Source of the DNA: an uncultured Pelagibacteraceae bacterium
GTDB lineage: Bacteria > Pseudomonadota > Alphaproteobacteria > Pelagibacterales > Pelagibacteraceae
Assembly (NCBI GenBank): GCA_902588335.1
Contig: CACIOV010000008.1
Span: 1 to 19,755 of the forward strand
Length of the DNA: 19,755 nt
Direction: 5' to 3'
The notes beneath the pieces are model-generated. The model was not told the origin of the DNA. It ran no database searches and saw only the letters and a program-made list of their open reading frames with translations. The position numbers and the translations under genes are program-made. Position 1 is the stretch's first letter, and the number at the start of each line of letters is the position of its first letter. This document shows, piece by piece, positions 14,818-19,755 of this stretch.

Positions 14818-14877
14818 GTATTTTTAAATACCTTTAAGTTATTTTAATTTTATTATTAAATAAATCTTTTTTTTAAA
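14818..14877. other. Divergent intergenic region between the BMFP gene and lgt
   Basis: Sixty bases of almost pure A/T that must carry the promoters for both flanking genes. AAAGG on the minus strand about 13 bases before the BMFP start is a possible but distant ribosome-binding site. I see no convincing -35/-10 pair in either direction and no hairpin. Confidence 0.4.
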
Positions 14878-15687
14878 ATGATTGTCCATAATTTTGATCC
14901 AGTATTAATCGATTTAGGCTTATTCCAAATTAGATGGTACTCTATAGCTTATATTCTAGGAATTGTCATAGGATGGTGGTATGCGACTAAAATAATTAAA
15001 TTAACAACGTCAAATAAATATAATTTTGAACAAATCCAAAAATCGCACTTTAACGATCTAATAATTTATTTGGTAATAGGCATAATCTTAGGAGGTCGCT
15101 TAGGGTATGTATTTTTTTATAATCTTGATTATTACTATCAAAACATTTTTGAAATTTTTAAACTTTGGCAAGGAGGAATGTCTTTTCATGGCGGGTTAAT
15201 TGGAGTAATAATATCGATCATTTTTTTCTCTAGAAAAACAAAGATAAATTTTTTTAAATTTGCTGATATTATTTCGTGCGTGGCTCCTATTGGTATTTTT
15301 TTGGGAAGAATTGCAAACTTTATAAATGGTGAACTTTATGGAAAAATTTCTACTCTTCCTTGGGCTATAATCTTTCCAAATGGTGGGAGTATAGCAAGGC
15401 ATCCTTCTCAGATATACGAGGCCATATTGGAAGGATTAATTCTATTTATCTTAATTAATCATTTGGCTCTAAAAAAAAGATTATTATTCAAAACAGGTTA
15501 TATTTCAGGTGTTTTTTTAATTTTCTATTCAGTTCTAAGAATATTTTCAGAAATTTTTAGAGAGCCAGATGTGCATCTCGGTTATTTTTTTAACTATTTT
15601 TCGATGGGTTCTATATTAAGCTCTATAACTCTTCTAGCTGGTTGTCTTATAATATTTTTTGTGAAAAAAAATGAACAAAATAATTAA
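14878..15687 (+). CDS. lgt: Prolipoprotein diacylglyceryl transferase
   Basis: Lgt is the inner-membrane enzyme that transfers a diacylglyceryl group from phosphatidylglycerol to the lipobox cysteine of prolipoproteins, the first step of lipoprotein maturation. The 269 residues carry about seven hydrophobic helices. Family signatures are the N-terminal IRWYSIAYILGI (18-29), LGGRLGYVFFYN (about 73-84), GGMSFHGGLIGV with the essential histidine near 104, and the Lgt signature GRIANFINGELYG (about 143-155) with its catalytic-region arginine and glutamate, then RHPSQIYEAILEG. It uses the phosphatidylglycerol whose synthesis PgsA starts, also encoded in this window. Its 3' end overlaps the methyltransferase gene by 17 bases. 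The order lgt, MidA-like methyltransferase, pgeF recurs in many alphaproteobacteria, so an operon is likely. Confidence 0.97.
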   Translation: MIVHNFDPVLIDLGLFQIRWYSIAYILGIVIGWWYATKIIKLTTSNKYNFEQIQKSHFNDLIIYLVIGIILGGRLGYVFFYNLDYYYQNIFEIFKLWQGGMSFHGGLIGVIISIIFFSRKTKINFFKFADIISCVAPIGIFLGRIANFINGELYGKISTLPWAIIFPNGGSIARHPSQIYEAILEGLILFILINHLALKKRLLFKTGYISGVFLIFYSVLRIFSEIFREPDVHLGYFFNYFSMGSILSSITLLAGCLIIFFVKKNEQNN

Positions 15688-16735
15688 TATATTAAAAGAA
15701 AAAAAATCTATTCCTTTAGATCAGTTTATTAATATTTCGCTTTACAGCAAAAAATTTGGTTATTACATGACAAAAAATCCTTTTGGAAAAGGTGGAGATT
15801 TCATAACAGCTCCCTTAGTTTCAAATCTATTTGGGGAAATGCTGGCAGTGTGGTGTGTAGCTTTCTGGGAGCATTTAGAAAAGCCAAAAAAAATTTTATT
15901 GGTAGAGCTGGGGCCAGGAGATGGCACTTTATGTAAAGATTTATTAAAAACGTTTAAACAGTTTAAAAATTTTTATGATTCTTTAGAAATAAATTTATTA
16001 GAAATAAGCGATAAGTTAAAAAAAATTCAAAAAACAAAAATTAATAATGGAAAAGTTAAATGGATAAAAAATATAAAAGAAATAAACTATGGGCCTGTAA
16101 TCTTTATAGGAAATGAATTCTTTGATGCGTTGCCTATTAAACAGATATACAAAAAGAAAAGATTATTTTTTGAAAGACATGTATCTTTGTCAAATGATAA
16201 TAAAAAAATAATATTTTTACATAAAAAAGCAAATAATAATTTAATAAAACGTATACAAAGCTTAAATTTAATCTCGACTGGCAATACCATTGAATATCCA
16301 ATAGGGGCAATAAAATTTCTAGAAACCATAGCAAAACAAATTAACAAGTTTGGTGGCGGGCTATTAACTTTTGATTACGGTTATAATGTAAAAAAAAATC
16401 AAAGCACTTTGCAGTCAATTAAAAAACATAAATACATAAATATTTTGTCAATGCCCCATCATTCAGATATTACATCACACTTAAATTTTAAATTATTTTA
16501 TAAAATATTAAAAAAAAACAACCTTGATGTAAAAAAAATAACAACACAAAATGAGTTCCTAAAAAAAATTGGCATCTTAGAAAGAGCGTATATTTTATCT
16601 AAAAAAATGACATTTAAGGAAAAAGCAAACATGTTTTATAGATTAAAAAGGCTATTAGATTACAGAGAAATGGGAAATATTTTTAAAGTATTATTTGCTC
16701 AAAAAAAAGGAAAAAAATTTTCTTTAGGTTTTTAA
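15671..16735 (+). CDS. SAM-dependent methyltransferase, MidA/NDUFAF7 family
   Basis: A 354-residue protein of the COG1565/MidA family. Visible are GGDFITAPLVSNLFGE (41-56), the SAM-binding loop VELGPGDGTL (78-87), the family hallmark GNEFFDALP (147-155), and a late LTFDYGY near 234-240. In eukaryotes NDUFAF7 methylates an arginine of a complex I subunit (NDUFS2) and is needed for complex I assembly. Whether the bacterial proteins do the same is not established. No membrane segment or signal peptide is present. It starts 17 bases inside lgt and ends 2 bases before pgeF, so the three are very probably one translationally coupled unit. The C-terminal third is rich in lysine and asparagine, as expected from the base composition. 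The family call is firm; the target protein is unknown. Confidence 0.92.
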   Translation: MNKIINILKEKKSIPLDQFINISLYSKKFGYYMTKNPFGKGGDFITAPLVSNLFGEMLAVWCVAFWEHLEKPKKILLVELGPGDGTLCKDLLKTFKQFKNFYDSLEINLLEISDKLKKIQKTKINNGKVKWIKNIKEINYGPVIFIGNEFFDALPIKQIYKKKRLFFERHVSLSNDNKKIIFLHKKANNNLIKRIQSLNLISTGNTIEYPIGAIKFLETIAKQINKFGGGLLTFDYGYNVKKNQSTLQSIKKHKYINILSMPHHSDITSHLNFKLFYKILKKNNLDVKKITTQNEFLKKIGILERAYILSKKMTFKEKANMFYRLKRLLDYREMGNIFKVLFAQKKGKKFSLGF

Positions 16736-16737
16736 CT

Positions 16738-17499
16738 ATGTTTTTTTCCAAAAAACTAAAAAAATTTAAAAATGTAAAACATTGCTTTTTCTCTAGAAAG
16801 AATGGTTTTTCGAAAGGATTCTATGAAAGCTTAAACTGTGGTCTAGGTTCAAGCGACGAAAAAGAAAACGTTCATAAAAATCTTGAATTAGTTAGCAAAA
16901 AAATTGGTTGTAAAAAAGAATCTTTAATAACTTTAAATCAGATACATAGCAAAAATGTTATACACTTTGATAATGAAAGTTCTGTAAAAAATAAATTAAC
17001 TGGTGACAGTATAGTGTCAGAAGTTAAAAATATTGGGATTGGTATCCTCGCAGCAGATTGTGCGCCTATTCTTTTTTATGACCCAAGCAAAAAAATAATT
17101 GGATGCGCTCATGTAGGTTGGAAAGGTGCTCTAAATGGAATAATTAAAAGTACTACAAAAAAGTTTAATGATTTAAAATCAAGTAATAATGATTTAATTG
17201 CTGTTATTGGCCCTTGTATTAATAAAGATAATTATGAAGTAAAAGTAGATTTTTTTCAAAAATTTATTGATCAAGATAAAAAAAATGAAGTTTTTTTCAA
17301 AAGAATTAATGACGAAAAATATAAATTTGACTTAAGAGGATTCATAATTAAAGAACTTTGGAATTTAAATGTCAATAATATTGATAATATTGAAATGGAC
17401 ACTTTTTCAAAAAGCGAATTTTTTTATAGCTACAGAAGATCTAGCCTTAAAAAAGAGAAAGATTATGGAAGGTGTATTTCTGTCATATTAATGACTTAA
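16738..17499 (+). CDS. pgeF: PgeF/YfiH/LACC1-family protein (peptidoglycan editing factor / purine nucleoside phosphorylase-like)
   Basis: A 253-residue member of the family once described as multicopper polyphenol oxidase. The zinc-site residues typical of the family are present: H70 in LNQIHSK, C108 in AADCAPILFYDP and H125 in GCAHVGWKG. The opening HCFFSRKNGFSKGFYESLNCGLGSSD (15-40) and the late FYSYRRSSLKKEKDYGR are also hallmarks. Related proteins have been shown to phosphorolyse or deaminate purine nucleosides, and in enterobacteria YfiH acts as a peptidoglycan editing factor that removes wrongly built precursors; which role applies here is open. It is the last gene of the lgt unit, 2 bases after the methyltransferase. 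It is followed by an AT-only inverted repeat and then prs. Confidence 0.9.
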   Translation: MFFSKKLKKFKNVKHCFFSRKNGFSKGFYESLNCGLGSSDEKENVHKNLELVSKKIGCKKESLITLNQIHSKNVIHFDNESSVKNKLTGDSIVSEVKNIGIGILAADCAPILFYDPSKKIIGCAHVGWKGALNGIIKSTTKKFNDLKSSNNDLIAVIGPCINKDNYEVKVDFFQKFIDQDKKNEVFFKRINDEKYKFDLRGFIIKELWNLNVNNIDNIEMDTFSKSEFFYSYRRSSLKKEKDYGRCISVILMT

Positions 17500-17515
17500 T
17501 TAAATGTTTAATTAA
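17496..17515. repeat. AT-rich inverted repeat at the pgeF stop codon
   Basis: Arms TTAATTAAA (17496-17504) and TTTAATTAA (17507-17515) are perfect complements around TG, and the left arm contains the pgeF stop codon. A T-run (TTTTT at 17524-17528) begins 8 bases after it. It could be a weak terminator of the lgt operon, or a binding site abutting the candidate prs -35. The all A-T stem makes a strong RNA hairpin unlikely. Confidence 0.45.
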
Positions 17516-17516
17516 T

Positions 17517-17544
17517 TTGTAAATTTTTATTAAAGATATATAAA
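17517..17544 (+). promoter_or_regulatory. Candidate promoter of prs
   Basis: TTGTAA (17517-17522) and TATAAA (17539-17544) are 16 bases apart. Transcription would start near 17551, only about 5 bases before the prs ATG, leaving no space for a ribosome-binding site. The -35 begins 2 bases after the inverted repeat at 17496-17515. Confidence 0.42.
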
Positions 17545-17555
17545 CAAATTATCTT

Positions 17556-18488
17556 ATGAAAGTTCTTGCTGGTACAAGTAATTTAAAACTGTCCAAAGAC
17601 ATAGCAAGACAACTCAAGCTAAAATTGGTTAATTCAAATATCAAAAGATTTGCTGATGGCGAAGTTTATGTAGAAATTAATGAAAATATTAGAGGCAATA
17701 GTATATTTGTAGTTCAATCAACATCCAACCCGGCTAATGATAATTTGATGGAGCTTTTAATTTGCATTGATGCATTAAGAAGATCTTCTGCAAAAAATAT
17801 TACTGCTGTGATTCCTTATTTTGGATATGCGCGACAAGATAGAAAAGTGGTACCAAGAACTGCAATATCGGCAAAATTAGTTTCAAATTTAATTACAAAC
17901 GCAGGAGCAAATAGAATATTAAGTGTAGATTTGCACGCAGGACAAATTCAAGGCTTTTTTGATATTCCGGTAGATAATTTATTTTCTACACCTTTGTTCG
18001 CAAGGCATATTAAAAAAAATATAAAATTAAATAATTTAATATGTGTTGCGCCGGATGTTGGTGGAGTTGAAAGAACAAGAGCACTTAGCAGAAGAATAAA
18101 TTCTAGTATAGCCATAATAGATAAAAGACGACCAGCTCCAGGAAAATCTGAGGTCATGAATATTGTTGGAAATGTAAAAAATAAAAACTGTGTAATTGTG
18201 GATGATATAATAGATTCTGGAGGAACTATTGTAAACGCAGTAAAAGCTCTAAAAGATAAAGGTGCAAAAGATGTTCATGTTTATATTACCCATGCTGTAT
18301 TAAGCGGTGAAGCAATATATAAAATTGAAAAATCTCAAATTAAGAAACTAATAACAACAGATACAATAGATAATTCGAAAAAAGTTGGAAGAAGTAAAAA
18401 AATAGAAATAATTTCTCTAGCTCCAATGATTTCTGAAGCAATGAAAAGAATTGCGAACTCTACTTCAGTTTCTAGTCTTTTTAAATAA
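17556..18488 (+). CDS. prs: Ribose-phosphate pyrophosphokinase (PRPP synthetase)
   Basis: Prs makes phosphoribosyl pyrophosphate from ribose 5-phosphate and ATP, the shared precursor of purines, pyrimidines, histidine, tryptophan and NAD. The 310 residues are the class I length. Visible are FADGEVYVEI (32-41), QSTSNPANDNLMELL (54-68), the flexible loop region YFGYARQDRK (88-97), VDLHAGQIQGFF (124-135) with the metal/ATP-contacting histidine, PDVGGVERTR (166-175), and the PRPP-binding loop VDDIIDSGGT (215-224). All catalytic motifs are intact. The order prs, rplY, pth is common in proteobacteria. A 56-base gap and candidate promoter separate it from pgeF, so it probably begins a new transcription unit. 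Confidence 0.98.
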   Translation: MKVLAGTSNLKLSKDIARQLKLKLVNSNIKRFADGEVYVEINENIRGNSIFVVQSTSNPANDNLMELLICIDALRRSSAKNITAVIPYFGYARQDRKVVPRTAISAKLVSNLITNAGANRILSVDLHAGQIQGFFDIPVDNLFSTPLFARHIKKNIKLNNLICVAPDVGGVERTRALSRRINSSIAIIDKRRPAPGKSEVMNIVGNVKNKNCVIVDDIIDSGGTIVNAVKALKDKGAKDVHVYITHAVLSGEAIYKIEKSQIKKLITTDTIDNSKKVGRSKKIEIISLAPMISEAMKRIANSTSVSSLFK

Positions 18489-18494
18489 TTTTAC

Positions 18495-18521
18495 TTGTTT
18501 TTTTTCCAAACATAATATAAA
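18495..18521 (+). promoter_or_regulatory. Possible promoter of rplY
   Basis: TTGTTT (18495-18500) and TATAAA (18516-18521) are 15 bases apart in the 49-base gap after prs. The T-run 18498-18505 between them could instead serve as the U-tract of a prs terminator, although no stem precedes it. Read-through from prs is equally possible. Confidence 0.3.
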
Positions 18522-18537
18522 AACACCATTTCAATTT

Positions 18538-19329
18538 ATGAATATTTTAAAAGCGACAAAAAGAACAAACACCTCGACTGGACAGGTAAACAAGTTGCGT
18601 TCTGAGGGTTTTATTCCTGCTATATTGTACGGTGGAAAAAAAAGTAATTTAAAAATAAGCATAAAAAAATTACACCTTCAAGATTTCATTAAAACAGATA
18701 CTTTTATGTCTAAAATTTTTGACATGGAAATAGATGGGAGTGCTGAAAAAGTTCTGCCTAGAGATATTTCTTATGATCCTGTATCTGATGAACCAATACA
18801 TATTGATTTTGTTAGAATCGCAAAAGGTTCAAAACTAATTTTAGAAATACCAGTAAAATTTATTAATCAAGAAAAATCTCCAGGGTTAAAAAAAGGTGGT
18901 GTTTTAAATATAGTGAGAAGAAAAGTAGAATTAAAATGTCCAACAGAAAATATTCCAAAAGAAATAGTTGTTGATTTAAATAATACAGAAATTAATAGCA
19001 GTCTTAAAATATCATCGGTTAAACTTCCAGAAAATGTTATTCCAACAATTACAGATAGAGATTTTGTAATTGCAACAGTTGCACCACCTACAATTCTAGT
19101 AGAGCCAGAAAAAACTGAAGAAGAAGTTCCTGCGGATGGTGAGGCTCCAGCTGAAGGCGCTGAAGGAGCGGCCTCTACTGAAGAGAGTAAAGATAAATCT
19201 GGCAAACCTACTGATGATAAAACTAAAGAAAAATCTGCCAAACCTTTGGATGATAAAGCTAAAGCTTCATCAGGTGATAAAGAAAAATCTAAAAATAAAG
19301 ATAAAGAAAAAGAAACTAAAAAAAAATAA
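18538..19329 (+). CDS. rplY: 50S ribosomal protein L25, long (Ctc/TL5) form with charged C-terminal tail
   Basis: L25/Ctc binds 5S rRNA in the large ribosomal subunit. From the ATG at 18538 the protein has 263 residues: the L25 domain (about 1-90, with LRSEGFIPAILYGG and DISYDPVSDEPIHIDFVRI), the TL5/Ctc beta domain (about 95-185, with NIVRRKVELKCPTENIPKEI), and a tail of about 75 residues rich in K, D, E, S and A. The frame stays open upstream to 18451, but the family N-terminus (MNILKATKRT) begins at 18538 and an earlier start would run into prs. Most Ctc proteins end with a shorter acidic tail. This one first has an acidic Ala/Glu/Pro part and then two copies of a 12-residue unit followed by a lysine-rich end. 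The tail is probably disordered. pth follows after 20 bases. Confidence 0.94.
   Translation: MNILKATKRTNTSTGQVNKLRSEGFIPAILYGGKKSNLKISIKKLHLQDFIKTDTFMSKIFDMEIDGSAEKVLPRDISYDPVSDEPIHIDFVRIAKGSKLILEIPVKFINQEKSPGLKKGGVLNIVRRKVELKCPTENIPKEIVVDLNNTEINSSLKISSVKLPENVIPTITDRDFVIATVAPPTILVEPEKTEEEVPADGEAPAEGAEGAASTEESKDKSGKPTDDKTKEKSAKPLDDKAKASSGDKEKSKNKDKEKETKKK
19195..19266 (+). repeat. Tandem 36-bp direct repeat in the rplY tail
   Basis: Two adjacent 36-base units (19195-19230 and 19231-19266) agree at 29 of 36 positions and encode KSGKPTDDKTKE and KSAKPLDDKAKA. Such a repeat suggests tail growth by in-frame duplication, followed by drift. The sequence after it is lysine-rich but shows no clear third copy. 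Confidence 0.75.
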
Positions 19330-19349
19330 GATAGGATAAACTATAAATT

Positions 19350-19755
19350 ATGCTGCTTTTAGTTGGCCTGGGTAATCCAAATCCAAATAATTTAAATAAT
19401 CGACATAATGTAGGATTTTTAATAATTGATGCAATTAATGAAAAATTCAAATTATCAAAACAAAAACCAAAATTTAAAGGTTTATTAACAACAGGAAAAA
19501 TAAACGAGCAAAAAGTTTTTGCAATAAAACCACTTACTTTTATGAATAGATCGGGAGTCTGTATTAAAGAACTTATTGAATATTTTAAAATAGAAGTAAA
19601 GGATGTTTTTGTGTTTCATGACGACATGGATATTGATATCGGTAAAGTTAAAGTAAAATTTGGTGGGAGTAACGCAGGACATAATGGAATAGACTCTATA
19701 GACAAAAATATTGGAAAAAATTACTCACGTATAAGAATAGGAATTGGACGACCAA
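19350..19755 (+). CDS. pth: Peptidyl-tRNA hydrolase, N-terminal part (3' truncated by window edge)
   Basis: Pth frees tRNA from peptidyl-tRNA that drops off the ribosome. The frame starts at the ATG at 19350, 20 bases after rplY, and stays open to the window end (135 codons of an expected 180-190). Family motifs are VGLGNP (5-10), RHNVGF with the presumed catalytic H19, KPLTFMNRSG (about 61-70), VFVFHDDMDIDIGKVKVKFGG with the catalytic-pair aspartate, and NAGHNGIDSI. The segment between NP and RHN is unusual: seven residues reading NPNNLNN, where the family normally has Gly first, Tyr fourth and Thr seventh (GxxYxxT). The rest looks normal, so the gene is probably functional. GGAT at 19334-19337 may act as a distant ribosome-binding site. 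Following rplY is the common arrangement. Confidence 0.95.
   Translation, partial: MLLLVGLGNPNPNNLNNRHNVGFLIIDAINEKFKLSKQKPKFKGLLTTGKINEQKVFAIKPLTFMNRSGVCIKELIEYFKIEVKDVFVFHDDMDIDIGKVKVKFGGSNAGHNGIDSIDKNIGKNYSRIRIGIGRP

Noticed and set aside
16087..16347. Two overlapping minus-strand frames (86 and 65 codons) inside the MidA-like gene
   Set aside because: They are Phe/Leu/Ile-rich translations of A-rich coding sequence, without a start signal, and oppose a firm gene.
18451..18537. Earlier in-frame ATG for rplY giving 29 more residues
   Set aside because: The extra residues lie partly inside prs and do not resemble L25, whose conserved N-terminus begins at 18538.
18867..19241. Open frame of 124 codons on the minus strand inside rplY
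   Set aside because: It mirrors the biased tail and beta domain of L25 on the other strand, has low-complexity Ser/Ala/Gly content, and lies fully inside a well-recognised gene.

Overview
The window is an AT-rich stretch of bacterial chromosome packed with housekeeping genes. I count 20 protein genes: 18 complete, plus carB cut by the left edge and pth cut by the right edge. Gene content, AT-rich codon use (mostly AGA for arginine, AAA for lysine), very short intergenic gaps and several local gene orders (uvrC-pgsA, lgt-MidA-pgeF, prs-rplY-pth) suggest a streamlined alphaproteobacterium of the Pelagibacterales (SAR11) type. That placement is inferred from protein character and was not tested by a database search. 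I see no rRNA, tRNA, CRISPR array, insertion sequence, prophage or integrase, and no gene-free stretch longer than 94 bases.

Layout. (1) 1-4253: the 3' end of carB meets a minus-strand pair, a putative 2-oxoglutarate/Fe(II) oxygenase and an ELM1-family protein. Divergent from that pair are guaC (GMP reductase) and then trxB (thioredoxin reductase). (2) 4255-5442: an aspartate aminotransferase on the minus strand, convergent with trxB. (3) 5476-11204: a tight plus-strand run of uvrB, a FolM/PTR1-like pterin reductase, folB, uvrC and pgsA. It combines nucleotide excision repair, folate synthesis and anionic phospholipid synthesis. (4) 11216-12094: ilvE on the minus strand. Divergent from it is a three-gene overlapping operon of a MarR-type regulator, an OmpR-type response regulator and an EnvZ-type histidine kinase (12184-14594). 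A small BMFP/UbiK-like gene on the minus strand overlaps the end of the kinase. (5) 14878-19755: lgt, a MidA/NDUFAF7-like methyltransferase and pgeF overlap or abut; then come prs, rplY (with a charged, repeated C-terminal tail) and the start of pth.

Regulation visible in the sequence is concentrated in the 89-base ilvE/marR intergenic region. There a 7-bp inverted repeat with a 5-base spacer lies inside candidate promoters for both directions, which makes it a natural MarR-family operator. Candidate sigma70-like promoters also precede guaC, the aminotransferase, prs and rplY, several of them so close to the start codon that the mRNA would have almost no leader. All four convergent gene pairs abut or overlap, leaving no room for standard intergenic terminators.

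I found no convincing new multi-gene system. The observations most worth checking are the shared ilvE/marR operator and its three-gene regulatory operon, the oxygenase-ELM1 pair, the pterin reductase-FolB pair inside the uvr genes, and the atypical arginine codon use of guaC.
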